Shown one piece after another: positions 17,502 to 27,286 of a stretch of DNA of 64,000 nt (positions are counted from its first letter, which is position 1; each line of letters begins with the position of its first letter). The notes beneath the pieces were generated by a model. That model did not search any database and had not been told where the DNA came from. It worked only from the letters and a program-made list of their open reading frames with translations. The position numbers and the translations under genes are program-made. Where the stretch lies: NCBI GenBank assembly GCA_018062105.1, contig JAGOSV010000002.1, positions 1-64,000 of the forward strand. The letters are read 5' to 3'. This stretch comes from Sterolibacterium sp. Lineage in GTDB: Bacteria > Pseudomonadota > Gammaproteobacteria > Burkholderiales > Rhodocyclaceae.

Positions 17502-19255
17502 ATCACATAACTGCCGGGTGCATCTCCCAGGGCCGGGTAATCGTGGGTCGTCGTCGGCCCGGCCTTGACCAGCTTGCCGGCCTGCGGCTTGAGCCAATCC
17601 ATCCAGTCTTCCCACCACGAACCGGCACGATGCTCGGCACGCTCGCGCCAGCCTTCCGGCGTGTCGTGGCGCTCTGCACTGCCCACCCAGTATTCGCGCT
17701 TGGGCGGATTGACCGGCGGATTGACGATGCCAAGGATATGCCCAGAACTCGACAGAACGTAACGCTTGTTACCAGAAACGTGATTATTCACGCAGAACGT
17801 CTGGTGCCACGGCGCAATATGGTCATCCGCCGCACCCACGGCATACACCGGCTGGCTGATGCGTTCCAGGTCGATCTTCTCGCCGGCGATGGTCAGGGCA
17901 TCGCGCTTGATGAGATTGTTGTTGATGTAAAACTCGCGCAGATACCATTCGTGCATGGTCGCCGGCATGCGTGTTGCATCCATGTTCCAATACAGGACAT
18001 CGAACGGCGGCGGTGCCTCGCCATAGAGATAACCGTGCACCACATAGTGCCAGATCAGCGTGTTCGAGCGCAGCAAGCGGAAAGCAGCGGCCATCTCGCG
18101 CCCCTCGAGCACGCCCTTGGCCGCCATGCTCCTCGACAGCCATTCGATGGTGCTCTCATCGAGGAAGATTTCAATATCCCCGGGCTTGCGGTAATCGACC
18201 AGCGCCGTCAGCAGGGTCACGCTCGACACCGGCACCTCACGCGCCGGATAACGCCGGTTGGCCCAGGCCATATAGGTCGTCAAGGCGGCACCGCCGATGC
18301 AATAGCCCACCGCATTCACCTGTTTCGAACCGCTGATGTGGCAAGCCACCTCGATGATCTTGTCGATGCCATCGGTCAGGTAATCATCGAAACTCACGTT
18401 TCGCATGCTCTCATCCGGGTTCTTCCAGCTCGTGATAAATACGCTGAAACCCTGATCGAGCAGATACTTGACCATGCTCTTGGCCGGTGTCATATCGAGG
18501 ATGTAATGCTTGTTGATCCAGGCCGTCACGATGACGATGGGCTTTTCAAAGTTCTTTGCCACGGTCGGCGTGTAGTGCAAAACCTCCAGCAGATGATTGC
18601 GGAACACCACCTTGCCCGGCGTCACCGCCAGGTTCTGGCCGACCTTGAAATCATCCGGATCGGTCATGCGGATGGTGCCCGTCTCGTAATCCTCGACCAT
18701 ATTGTTGAAACCACGCACCAGGCTTTGTCCCCGGCTTTCGATGGCTTTGCGCATGGCCACCGGATTACTCCAGAAGAAATTGGTCGGTGCCAGCATGTTC
18801 AGCCACTCGCGTGACCAGAAGGCGGCACGGCGGCGCTCATGGTTCGACAAGCCCGGAGTTTCATGAATCATGTCCTGCGTCTGCCGCGTCAGCAGCAGAT
18901 ACCACTGCTTGGCAACACTCCCGCTTGCCACCTCCGACCAATCGGCATCACGAAACCGCGCATCATCCGTGTGCGGATGAACCACTTCCCGGGCCGGCAT
19001 CCCCAGGGCACGCTGCCAGGTATGCCAGGACAGCGTCAGCGCATCCATGGAAAATTGGCTCGTCGCCTCCATCAGCTCCTGCGGATGCAAAAGCCAGGCA
19101 ATCTGGCTGTGTATCAATGGTGCCACCATCCCGATCGGGTCTATCCTGCTTTCCACCGCCTGATTCAGGGCATGCCAGGCATCCTTGGGGGTCACCAGCG
19201 TCTTGGTCTTGCCGGCAGTAGGGTGATCCATTGTGTCATCCATTTCATGATTCAT
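17492..19255 (-). CDS. phaC: Class I poly(3-hydroxyalkanoate) synthase
   Basis: Polymerises (R)-3-hydroxyacyl-CoA into PHA storage granules. 587 aa, family-typical length. The lipase-like box GYCIGG holds the catalytic Cys319; the general-base aspartate is in AADDHIAPW and the histidine in SSGHILGIVNPP. PhaC_N-type segment at about residues 90-270 (PTNFFWSNPVA). No phaA, phaB or phasin gene is next to it. Divergent from the universal stress protein gene. Confidence 0.96.
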   Translation of the reverse strand: MNHEMDDTMDHPTAGKTKTLVTPKDAWHALNQAVESRIDPIGMVAPLIHSQIAWLLHPQELMEATSQFSMDALTLSWHTWQRALGMPAREVVHPHTDDARFRDADWSEVASGSVAKQWYLLLTRQTQDMIHETPGLSNHERRRAAFWSREWLNMLAPTNFFWSNPVAMRKAIESRGQSLVRGFNNMVEDYETGTIRMTDPDDFKVGQNLAVTPGKVVFRNHLLEVLHYTPTVAKNFEKPIVIVTAWINKHYILDMTPAKSMVKYLLDQGFSVFITSWKNPDESMRNVSFDDYLTDGIDKIIEVACHISGSKQVNAVGYCIGGAALTTYMAWANRRYPAREVPVSSVTLLTALVDYRKPGDIEIFLDESTIEWLSRSMAAKGVLEGREMAAAFRLLRSNTLIWHYVVHGYLYGEAPPPFDVLYWNMDATRMPATMHEWYLREFYINNNLIKRDALTIAGEKIDLERISQPVYAVGAADDHIAPWHQTFCVNNHVSGNKRYVLSSSGHILGIVNPPVNPPKREYWVGSAERHDTPEGWRERAEHRAGSWWEDWMDWLKPQAGKLVKAGPTTTHDYPALGDAPGSYVMET

Positions 19256-19344
19256 TTATCGGGAGGTTTTCAGCGTTGCTAACAACCATAAGCAGACAAT
19301 TATAATCGGCTACCCACTATCCAAGCATCCGAGAGGAGGTCGTC

Positions 19345-19788
19345 ATGTTTCAACACCTGCTGGTTCCCGCCGATGGCTCCGAACTCTCGTCCATGGCCAT
19401 ACACAAAGCTATCGAATTTGCCCGGGAAACCGGTGCAAAAATCACTTTCTTTTTCGTTCAGCCCGACTATCCGATTGCCTTCTATGGTGAAGGGGCACTG
19501 ATCGATCCGGCAACACCGGACAAATTCACCGAACTCACCAATACCCAAGCAAACGACATCCTCACCACAGCAAAACAGCAGGCCACGGCAGCCGGCGTCC
19601 CCTGCACCACCCGCACCACGGTCAGCGACCTGATCTTCATGGCCATCATTGACGCCGCAACAGATTCGGGCTGCGATCTGATCTTTATGGCCTCACACGG
19701 TCGACGAGGCATCAGCGGCCTGCTGCTGGGCAGCGAAACCCAGAAAGTACTGACCCATTCAAAAGTCCCGGTGCTGGTCTGGCGTTAA
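19345..19788 (+). CDS. Universal stress protein (UspA family)
   Basis: 147-aa single USP domain. The ATP-binding signature G-x2-G-x9-G-S is present as GRRGISGLLLGSETQ, and the start MFQHLLVPADGSELS is typical. Strong ribosome binding site GAGAGGAGG before ATG 19345. Cytoplasmic; expression is usually induced by growth arrest or low oxygen. Shares an 89-bp divergent promoter region with phaC. Confidence 0.93.
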   Translation: MFQHLLVPADGSELSSMAIHKAIEFARETGAKITFFFVQPDYPIAFYGEGALIDPATPDKFTELTNTQANDILTTAKQQATAAGVPCTTRTTVSDLIFMAIIDAATDSGCDLIFMASHGRRGISGLLLGSETQKVLTHSKVPVLVWR

Positions 19789-20199
19789 ATCAGCGCCAAG
19801 CACGCACCAAGTACATTAAATACCTTGTATGCCACCGCCCACGATATCCTTCATCCCTTTATCCAGCCAGCAACAAATCACAAAACCGGGTAATTTTTAC
19901 AATTTTTCTTTATACTCGCCAAGATAGATGTCTCTGGCTGGCCGTCCTCAGATACAGGGCACAAGGCACGGTCAGAGCACAGTCAGAACATAAAAATACA
20001 AAATACTAGGAAGAGATGAACGACTTGAGCAAACAGGATACGTTTGCCGGGGAAGAACGAGGGCAGCACATCCCTGTGTGCGGCTCTGCTGCCACCTTCG
20101 CTCCCCCCCCACAAGCTGCATCAAATCTGTCACGCCCCATCCGTACCGGACCCGGTGGCGTTCTGGTTCTTCGTTCGTGTGTCTGACCACTGAACACCC
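19789..20199. other. Long leader region before the type IVb pilus operon
   Basis: No large gene. An AT-rich stretch at 19891-19920 holds TATACT (19911-19916), a possible -10 box without a good -35. A 56-codon open frame (20016-20186) is listed separately. A plausible location for the pil operon promoter and an untranslated leader. Confidence 0.35.
20016..20186 (+). CDS. Possible small ORF heading the pil operon (56 aa)
   Basis: ATG 20016 is preceded by AGGAAGAG at suitable distance and runs 56 codons to a TGA: begins MNDLSKQDTFAGEERGQH and contains a proline stretch (FAPPPQAAS) and two cysteines. No family recognised, no signal peptide or membrane helix. The coding potential is doubtful; it could equally be part of an untranslated leader. 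Confidence 0.25.
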   Translation: MNDLSKQDTFAGEERGQHIPVCGSAATFAPPPQAASNLSRPIRTGPGGVLVLRSCV

Positions 20200-20223
20200 A
20201 TGCTGGCACCGCCCCCAGGAGGA

Positions 20224-20976
20224 ATGAAATTGAGTGGATTCCGAAAACTGTTGCTGCTGAGCCTCGCTACCCTCTCACTGGCAGCACACGCCCAACTGAA
20301 AATGAAATACCCCGCCGCCACCTTCGATGCAGGCGAGGCAGAACCTGGGGGCGTCACCGCCCCCCTGAACTCCTCGCACGCCATACGCGAAGACTACAAC
20401 AATAATGCCCCCGCCGCTGCCCCGGCACCCACCTCCGGCCCGGTCAGTGAAGAAACACCAGGAAGCATTACGATCACTCCGGCCGCCACCGAAACCAGCC
20501 CCCCCCCGTCTGAGCCAGCCCCAGCCCCGAATCCAGAGCCGGCTCCGGCCGCTGCGCCCATGGCCGAGTCTGCCCCGCCTGCCGAAAATCACACACCCTA
20601 CACCCCACCCACCAGCCCATCATCCACCAGCGAACCGGCACCCTCCAGCGAGCCAGTCACCACCGAATCTCGCCAGATATCTACCAGCATGATGGCCCCC
20701 AAAGTTCCGGAACGTGTGAGCTTTGACAGTCAGGCACACTGGCGCATCCAGAGTGGTGATCGCCTTTCTGATGTTTTCACACGCTGGGCTCAGTCTGTCG
20801 GCTGGCAGGTCGCCTGGGAAACCACGGACATGGTCGCCCAGGCAGATCTCGAACTTGACGACACCTTCACCGGCGCAGTCACCAAAGTAGCCGAAGCACT
20901 GAACCGCAGCGGCAGTGATCTGCAAGTGAAGTTCTATACGGCCAACCACATGCTGCGCGTCATGGCGAGGAAATAA
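20224..20976 (+). CDS. TcpQ/PilL-N-type pilus periplasmic protein
   Basis: Periplasmic secretin-associated protein of type IVb pilus systems. Signal peptide KLLLLSLATLSLAAHAQ, then a long Pro/Ala/Ser-rich linker (residues about 55-150, with PAPAPNPEPAPAAAP), then a C-terminal TcpQ domain: RLSDVFTRWAQSVGWQVAWE, FTGAVTKVAEALNRSGSDLQV. Start uncertain: ATG 20224 lies only 1 nt from AGGAGG, ATG 20200 has no site, and an in-frame TTG at 20230 has ideal spacing. First conserved gene of the operon; the pilN start follows 5 bp after its stop. Confidence 0.85.
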   Translation: MKLSGFRKLLLLSLATLSLAAHAQLKMKYPAATFDAGEAEPGGVTAPLNSSHAIREDYNNNAPAAAPAPTSGPVSEETPGSITITPAATETSPPPSEPAPAPNPEPAPAAAPMAESAPPAENHTPYTPPTSPSSTSEPAPSSEPVTTESRQISTSMMAPKVPERVSFDSQAHWRIQSGDRLSDVFTRWAQSVGWQVAWETTDMVAQADLELDDTFTGAVTKVAEALNRSGSDLQVKFYTANHMLRVMARK

Positions 20977-20981
20977 ACGAG

Positions 20982-22658
20982 ATGCAGAAAAACTGGACGA
21001 CCCTGGCTCTGGCCACCCTGGTCCTGGGAGCCACACTCTTTACCACTGGCTGCGCCACCAAGCGCATCGCTCCCATGCAGAAGGAAATCACCACCACCGA
21101 TGAGCAGGTAAATGGCCTGCTACGCAAGATCGACCGTGGCGGTGCCGCGCAACCTGCTAGGCCTGTTGCCGAAAATGTGGACGGCATCTGGCTGCCGGTA
21201 CGCAAGGTGCGTGACAGCGAACTTCAGTCTGCCGCCTACAAAGTGACCAGCCGGCGCTTCTCGGTCAACCGTGAATTTCATACGCTGCGTGATGTCGCCG
21301 AACGGGTCACCCTGCTGATCGGTGTTCCGGTCACCCTGGCACCGGAACTCCAGCCCGAAGGGCAAGCCGCCACGAACACTGTATCCCCCCCAGGCGGTGC
21401 TCCTGGCTCGGTGACGCCATTTGCCATGACCGGCAGCCAGTATTCCCTGTCCGGCAATGTGGTACCCCTGAGCTATGACGGTCCCCTGTCCGGATTCCTC
21501 GATGTCGTCGCAGCACGTTTTGGTGCCTACTGGGAATGGAGTGGCGACAGCATCCGCTTCTATCGCTTCACCACCCGCACCTTCCGTCTCTCTGCTCTGC
21601 CGGGTGAAACCTCGACACAAAATCTCGTTTCCAACACCACCGGAGGCAGTTCCAGTGGCGGTGGCAGCAACAGCTCCACATCCGAAACCAAACAAAAAAC
21701 CCAGATTGAATCCCGGTTGTCTGTCTGGCAGGGTGTGCTCGACTCCATCAAGGGTATGCTGTCGAAGACCGGCTCTTCAGTCACCGTCACCGCAGCGACG
21801 GGCAGTGTCACCGTCACCGATACACCGGAAGTTTTGGCGCGTGTCGAAAAATTCATCGAACAACAGAATGCCGCCCTCAGCAAACAGGTCGTCATCAATG
21901 TGCGCGTGCTGTCCGTCGATCTCAATGATGGCGAGAATTACGGCATCAACTGGGATGTCGTCTATCGCTCGATGGCCGGCAACATGGGCTTCCGCTTCAA
22001 AAACTCGTTCTTTGATCCGGGCTCGACCACCAATCCGACCCTGAATCTCAACGTACTCAGCTCCGCCGGTCGGGTCGGTCAGGATCCCAATGGCGCACTG
22101 ACGGGTGCCAAGATAGCCACCTGGGCCGGCTCGCAAGCCCTCATCAACGCGCTCTCCAGCCAGGGTCAGGTCTCCCAGATCACCTCGGCCTCGCTGACCA
22201 CCCTCAACAACCAGGCCGCCCCGCTGCAGGTTGGCCGCCAAACCACCTACCTGGCCTCCTCGACCACCACTGTCACCCAGGGCGCAGGCACCACCACCAC
22301 CCTGCAGCCCGGCATGCTCACCACCGGCTTTTCAATGTCCATTGTGCCGCACATCTTCGACCGTGGCCAGCTGATGCTGCAATACGCCATCGACATTTCT
22401 TCACTGCTGGGCATGTACACCGTCAGCTCCAACAACTCGAGCATCCAGGCACCCGATGTCGACACCCGAAACTTCATGCAGCGCGTCCTGCTGACCTCCG
22501 GCGACACCCTGGTCATGACTGGCTTTGAACAGGCTGTGACCAATGCCAGCAGCTCGGGCATGGGACGTTCCAACAACACCATGCTGGGTGGCGGTGTCAG
22601 CGGCAAGCGCAACCGCAGCGTGCTGGTCATCCTGATTCAACCCATCACGGCAGAATGA
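20982..22658 (+). CDS. pilN: Type IVb pilus secretin, PilN lipoprotein
   Basis: Outer-membrane pore of the pilus. 558 aa with lipoprotein signal and lipobox (LFTTGC, lipidated Cys24), N0/N1-type domains (residues about 60-280), a Gly/Ser linker (TGGSSSGGGSNSSTSETK), and a C-terminal secretin domain containing VVINVRVLSVDLNDGENYGINWD and ending near SGKRNRSVLVILIQPITAE. This is the R64/thin-pilus PilN type rather than PilQ of IVa systems. Operon position 5 bp after the TcpQ gene. Confidence 0.93.
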   Translation: MQKNWTTLALATLVLGATLFTTGCATKRIAPMQKEITTTDEQVNGLLRKIDRGGAAQPARPVAENVDGIWLPVRKVRDSELQSAAYKVTSRRFSVNREFHTLRDVAERVTLLIGVPVTLAPELQPEGQAATNTVSPPGGAPGSVTPFAMTGSQYSLSGNVVPLSYDGPLSGFLDVVAARFGAYWEWSGDSIRFYRFTTRTFRLSALPGETSTQNLVSNTTGGSSSGGGSNSSTSETKQKTQIESRLSVWQGVLDSIKGMLSKTGSSVTVTAATGSVTVTDTPEVLARVEKFIEQQNAALSKQVVINVRVLSVDLNDGENYGINWDVVYRSMAGNMGFRFKNSFFDPGSTTNPTLNLNVLSSAGRVGQDPNGALTGAKIATWAGSQALINALSSQGQVSQITSASLTTLNNQAAPLQVGRQTTYLASSTTTVTQGAGTTTTLQPGMLTTGFSMSIVPHIFDRGQLMLQYAIDISSLLGMYTVSSNNSSIQAPDVDTRNFMQRVLLTSGDTLVMTGFEQAVTNASSSGMGRSNNTMLGGGVSGKRNRSVLVILIQPITAE

Positions 22659-22661
22659 CGG

Positions 22662-23975
22662 ATGGTGTTCGACTCCAATCCGTCGGCTGACTTCCCGGAG
22701 CTGGACAAAGTCCAGCAAACCTTCGAATTCGGCAAGCGAACCTTCGTCTCCGGACTGTTCTGGCAGCCCCTGCCCGGGCACACCCTGCAACTGCGCAAGG
22801 CCGAGCTGCGCAAGATGTCCGAGGAACAGGGCTTCGACCTAGTCGTCCAGCGCACCTCCGGTATCCCCCAGGCGGGTTTTGCCGCCACTGCAGATGGCAT
22901 TCGCTCGGGCATGCTGTCCGTGGCAGCGATGGTTTCCAAATCGCTGGAAATGGCCAACCGCGACCGCAGCTTCCTGTGCGCCATGCCAATCCCCAACGGC
23001 CAGTGGGTCTATGTGGCTCAGCGCGAGGGGGTACTGCTGCATGATGGCGACCTGCTGGGCAGCGAGGAGATCGTCCAGGCCCGCATGATGAACGACCTGT
23101 CGCTCATCGAGTGGCAGACCGTCTTTGCCCCGGAACAATGGGGCATCCCCGGCAGCCAGGAACGTCGTTTCGAAGACCTGTTGCCCCGGCGCGGGGAGAA
23201 ATACAGTTTCAAGAGCTGGTGGGAAGTCCGCCCCATCCGCAACCCGTGGATCGATATTTTTCTCGATAACACCCGCCTCTACATCACCCTGATCGTCATT
23301 GCCCTGGTGCTGACAGGCTACCATTTCTGGAGCCAGTACCGGATCAACAAACAACTGGAAGCATTTGCCCGCCAAGAAGCCGAAGAAAGCGCTGCCCGTA
23401 TGGCTGCAGCAGCCGAACAACCGTGGAAAAAAATCCCGCGTGTCAGCGCCTTTATCGAAGCCTGCGAAACTGCTCGCAACTCTGTCACCACCCTATGGCC
23501 TGGCGACTGGCGCACCACGGAAATCCGCTGTACGGAGCCACAGCTATCGATCACCTGGCGGCGTAGTGACAACGGCACGCTCGACCAATTACTGAATTTC
23601 ATCCCCACTGCCCGCCTGACTGCCGGCGATGGCAATACCGCCAGCCTGCAACTGCCGCTCAACATGGGGAAATCCGAGGCCAGCGAAGCCCCCGCCCGGG
23701 AACAGATACGCACCATCGAAATGTACACTGTGGCACAACGCTATGCGCTCAACTTCAAGATAAAACCATCCACCGGCGACTCCGTACCCGGACAACCTGC
23801 CAACAGCTACAGCTGGAAATTACTGGACTGGATGATCGAAGATACTCGCCTGATGCCCGCCACCATCGCATCCCTGCTCGATAGCGAGGGGTTCCGCATC
23901 ACCCAGCTCGATCTTGCCCTGAGAGAAGGGTCTTTGATATGGACATACAAAGGAGTTCAATATGTTCGCCCCTAA
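22662..23975 (+). CDS. pilO: Type IVb pilus protein PilO2
   Basis: Inner-membrane accessory protein of 437 aa. N-terminal cytoplasmic domain with FVSGLFWQPLPG and VYVAQREGVLLHDGDLLG (actin-fold-like in the family), one transmembrane helix at about residues 207-225 (LYITLIVIALVLTGYHF), then a periplasmic domain. This architecture is that of PilO from R64-type systems. The stop overlaps the pilP start by 14 bp. Named by family and gene order; a direct partner is likely PilP and the secretin. Confidence 0.88.
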   Translation: MVFDSNPSADFPELDKVQQTFEFGKRTFVSGLFWQPLPGHTLQLRKAELRKMSEEQGFDLVVQRTSGIPQAGFAATADGIRSGMLSVAAMVSKSLEMANRDRSFLCAMPIPNGQWVYVAQREGVLLHDGDLLGSEEIVQARMMNDLSLIEWQTVFAPEQWGIPGSQERRFEDLLPRRGEKYSFKSWWEVRPIRNPWIDIFLDNTRLYITLIVIALVLTGYHFWSQYRINKQLEAFARQEAEESAARMAAAAEQPWKKIPRVSAFIEACETARNSVTTLWPGDWRTTEIRCTEPQLSITWRRSDNGTLDQLLNFIPTARLTAGDGNTASLQLPLNMGKSEASEAPAREQIRTIEMYTVAQRYALNFKIKPSTGDSVPGQPANSYSWKLLDWMIEDTRLMPATIASLLDSEGFRITQLDLALREGSLIWTYKGVQYVRP

Positions 23976-24486
23976 GATGTTCGCCCGCCAGACGCTCATC
24001 CTATTATTGATGGCTGCCTGTAGCGGCACGTCGCTGACAGCCAATGCCCAGCAAAGCACGGCCGAACAGCTGCAACGCATCAACGAATCCATCGCCATTT
24101 TGAGCGCACAACGACAGGAAATAGAACTGCGTGCCCAGATCGCCTCAAAGCAATACGAAATCGATCGGGCCAACCACGTCGATGTCACCAATGTCGACCG
24201 CTCGCGCCACCCGGTTGTCCGCTCAATCGAAGGTGCTGACGGAAAAATGGCCGCCACGCTCATTTTTGGCAGCGGAATACAACAAATCGTCCGACGTGGC
24301 GACCACATTCCCGGTGGCTGGATCGTCAGCCGTATCGGTATTGATGCGGTACAGATTTCCCGTGGCAAAGAACGGGTACGCCTGGCTTATGGTTACGAAC
24401 CCCCCCCCCCCATATCGACCATGCCTGCCATGCCCACGGGGCTACCGATGACAGCCGTCCCCCCTCTTAGCCCGACTCTGAGATAA
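23962..24486 (+). CDS. pilP: Type IVb pilus biogenesis protein PilP
   Basis: 174-aa periplasmic protein: signal peptide TLILLLMAACSGTSLTANAQ, a helical segment (AEQLQRINESIAILSAQRQEIELRAQ), then a small beta domain with VRRGDHIPGGWIVSRIGIDAVQISRGKERVRL, like the HR domain of PilP/GspC proteins that docks on the secretin. Good site AAAGGAG before ATG 23962. The Pro-rich tail is of low complexity. Confidence 0.88.
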   Translation: MFAPKMFARQTLILLLMAACSGTSLTANAQQSTAEQLQRINESIAILSAQRQEIELRAQIASKQYEIDRANHVDVTNVDRSRHPVVRSIEGADGKMAATLIFGSGIQQIVRRGDHIPGGWIVSRIGIDAVQISRGKERVRLAYGYEPPPPISTMPAMPTGLPMTAVPPLSPTLR

Positions 24487-24492
24487 CCGCTC

Positions 24493-26031
24493 ATGGTCAC
24501 GGAAACAACACCCATCGATAGCCCAAGTCAGGGAATTCCGCTGACCGGTGCCAATGGCAAGTTTGCCGTTGATGCCGCACTGCGCCAAAAGCTTTGCCTG
24601 CTCGATGACGGCCGCCTGCTGATTTCCAAGTCCCACGTCTTCGATCCTTCGGTCAATGCCTTCATCGGCCGTCTGCGCCGGCTCAAGATTGCCCACCGCG
24701 TTCTCCAGGTGGATATGCGGGTCATCGCCGAAATGTACGAGGAAGACCAGCCACAACGCCGTGGTGCCTCGTTCTCGGAAATGCAGGACATGGCCAAGAG
24801 CCTGTTCCGCAAGGCCACCCGGCTACGTGCCTCCGACATCCACATCCGCGTCGACAATCGCCACAACACCCAGATCTACTTCCGCATCCAGAACGATCTC
24901 GAATTCACCGAAGAACACTCCTACGATACCGGCGACAAGCTGTGTACCACCATCTATCAGTCGATGGCCGACATCGGTGACTCCACCTTCGAGCCGCTGT
25001 CACGCCAGGACGCGCGTATTTCTGACCGCAGCAAGCTGCCCGAAGGCATCGACGGCATCCGGATCGCCACCAGTCCCAAGACAGACGGCTTCCTGTTCGT
25101 CATGCGCCTGCTCTACAACGACACGGCCGATGACCTCGACCTGCGCTCTCTCGGCTTCAGCGGCGAGCAATCCGACAACCTCGAGCTGATGAAGAAAAGC
25201 CCAACCGGCATCATCATCATCGGCGGCCCGACCGGCAGCGGCAAATCCACCTCGCTGCAACGCATCCTGGCGGCCATTATCCGCGAGGAAGCCGGCAAGA
25301 AACACGTCATCACCGTCGAAGACCCGCCCGAATACCCGATCATGGGCGCGGTGCAAACGCCCGTCACCAATGCCCAGACCGAAGAGGAACGTTCCAAAGC
25401 CTTCCAGGTAGCGATCAAGTCCGCCATGCGTCTCGACCCCGACGTCATCATGATTGGCGAAGTACGCGATACCCCCTCTGCCCGTCTGGCTGTTCAGGCT
25501 GCCATGACCGGCCACCAGGTGTGGACCACGCTGCACGCCAATAACGCCCTGGCCATCCTCGACCGCCTCATCGACCTGGGCGTGCCGCTCGAACTGCTGG
25601 CCGATGCATCCATCATCACCGGCCTGGTCTGCCAGCGTCTGCTCAAGGTTCTCTGCCCGCAATGTAAGTCCCCCATCAACACCGTACTGGACCGCTACTC
25701 ACAGACTGACCTGCAGCGCATCATGAGTGTAGCTGAACTGGACAAGGTTTATGTCCTCGGCAGTGGCTGCGAAAACTGCCGCAACACCGGTATCGTCGGC
25801 CGCACGGTGGTGGCCGAAACCGTGCTCACCGACGACAAGCTGCTGTCCTTCATCCGCAAACACGACAAATTAGGGGCAATCGCTTACTGGCGCAACGAAC
25901 TGCGTGGCCTGACCATGCGCGACCACGCGCTGCTGAAAGTCATCCAGGGCACCGTCGACCCCTTCCAGGCCGAGGCCGTCGTTGGCCGCTTGGTCAAGAG
26001 CGACGACGCCCTGCACAACCTGCGTCGCTAA
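24493..26031 (+). CDS. pilQ: Type IVb pilus assembly ATPase PilQ
   Basis: Hexameric GspE-family motor that drives pilin polymerisation. 512 aa. Walker A GPTGSGKST at about residue 245, Asp box ITVEDPPEYPI, Walker B IMIGEVRD, His box VWTTLHANNAL, and a C-terminal zinc tetracysteine built from CPQC and CENC (about residues 395-435). All four ATPase motifs are intact. It lies between pilP and the membrane platform pilR. Confidence 0.95.
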   Translation: MVTETTPIDSPSQGIPLTGANGKFAVDAALRQKLCLLDDGRLLISKSHVFDPSVNAFIGRLRRLKIAHRVLQVDMRVIAEMYEEDQPQRRGASFSEMQDMAKSLFRKATRLRASDIHIRVDNRHNTQIYFRIQNDLEFTEEHSYDTGDKLCTTIYQSMADIGDSTFEPLSRQDARISDRSKLPEGIDGIRIATSPKTDGFLFVMRLLYNDTADDLDLRSLGFSGEQSDNLELMKKSPTGIIIIGGPTGSGKSTSLQRILAAIIREEAGKKHVITVEDPPEYPIMGAVQTPVTNAQTEEERSKAFQVAIKSAMRLDPDVIMIGEVRDTPSARLAVQAAMTGHQVWTTLHANNALAILDRLIDLGVPLELLADASIITGLVCQRLLKVLCPQCKSPINTVLDRYSQTDLQRIMSVAELDKVYVLGSGCENCRNTGIVGRTVVAETVLTDDKLLSFIRKHDKLGAIAYWRNELRGLTMRDHALLKVIQGTVDPFQAEAVVGRLVKSDDALHNLRR

Positions 26032-26078
26032 CGAAATACCAGATGTCTCGCCACTAACGAGCAACGCCACCGACGCCC

Positions 26079-27179
26079 ATGGTCTCCCTCTCCATCAACA
26101 AAATCGAAGTTGCCTTTGGTCGCTTCTGGTTCCTGAACATCGGGCAGTCCGGGCGGCGACGCCTGTGGCTCAAGTTGGCCAAGTTGATCGGCAATGGCGT
26201 GCAGATCCTGCAAGCGGTCGAATCCATCCGCGACCGGCGCATCCTGACCAGCGGCACCAAGGAACCCGAAGCCCTGGCGCTATCTGCCTGGGCACGTGCC
26301 ATCAAGAATGGCTCACGCCTGTCCGGTGCCATGGATGGCTGGGTGTCAACCGAAGAAATGATCCTCATCTCGGCCGGTGAGCAGTCCGGTACGCTAGAAG
26401 CTGCCCTGTATTCCGCCGCCCGCATCATGGAAGCGCGCAAACGCATTTCCAGTGCCGTCTACGCAGGTCTGGCCTATCCGGTCGTACTCTTGCTGATGGC
26501 AGCAGGCGTGCTCTACCTGTTCGGTTTCAAGATCGTCCCGGCCTTCACTCATGCCCTCAAAGGTGCAGAATGGCAAGGACTGGCAAAATGGATGATCTTC
26601 GTTAGCGATTTTGCCCGCGACTGGCTCTTTCTGCTCATCCCCTCGGTCATCGCGCTCGTCATTCTGTTTTTCATGTCCTTGCCCCATTTCGACGGTAAGG
26701 TTCGCATTTTCCTCGACCGCTACGTACCTTACAGCGTCTATCGCATCATGCAGGGCAGCAGCTGGCTGATCGCCCTGGCCGCCATGATCGAAGCCGGCAT
26801 GCGGATCGAAATCGCACTCGAACAACTCTCGCAGGACGCCAGTCCGTGGCTCAGACGCCGCATTGCCACAGCCCTGGCCGGCATGCGCTCCGGGCGCAAC
26901 ATGGGCGATGCCCTGGCGCGTGCCGGTTACGACTTTCCGGATCGTGAAATCATCGAAGATCTGGGCGTATACTCATCGCTCTCAGGTTTCGAAGATGCCC
27001 TCTCGATGCTTGGTCGTGAATGGCTGGAAGAATCTATCGTCCAGATAGAAACACGAATGAAGGTCGTATTTGGCGTCTGTATCCTACTTGTCGGTGCCCT
27101 TATTGCCTTTATGGTCAGCGGCATGATCGCCATGGAACTGCAAATGTCCCAGGCTATGCAGCACTTGATGGCCAATTAA
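26079..27179 (+). CDS. pilR: Type II/IV secretion platform protein PilR (GspF family)
   Basis: Polytopic inner-membrane platform on which the ATPase acts. 366 aa with two GspF-type repeats: first with WVSTEEMILISAGEQSGTLE and helices near residues 125-150 and 190-210, second with MGDALARAGYDFPDREIIEDLGVYS, and a final helix (VVFGVCILLVGALIAFMVSGMI). It corresponds to PilR of R64-type operons. Start ATG 26079 follows the pilQ stop by 47 bp. Confidence 0.93.
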   Translation: MVSLSINKIEVAFGRFWFLNIGQSGRRRLWLKLAKLIGNGVQILQAVESIRDRRILTSGTKEPEALALSAWARAIKNGSRLSGAMDGWVSTEEMILISAGEQSGTLEAALYSAARIMEARKRISSAVYAGLAYPVVLLLMAAGVLYLFGFKIVPAFTHALKGAEWQGLAKWMIFVSDFARDWLFLLIPSVIALVILFFMSLPHFDGKVRIFLDRYVPYSVYRIMQGSSWLIALAAMIEAGMRIEIALEQLSQDASPWLRRRIATALAGMRSGRNMGDALARAGYDFPDREIIEDLGVYSSLSGFEDALSMLGREWLEESIVQIETRMKVVFGVCILLVGALIAFMVSGMIAMELQMSQAMQHLMAN

Positions 27180-27286
27180 CCCTCAACCACGATTAACATG
27201 AATATCAGCACCCGTACCAATCCCGGCACCACTCACCACAATCCCTACCACACCCCTTCATCATTTACCCAGACAGGAGCACGCAG

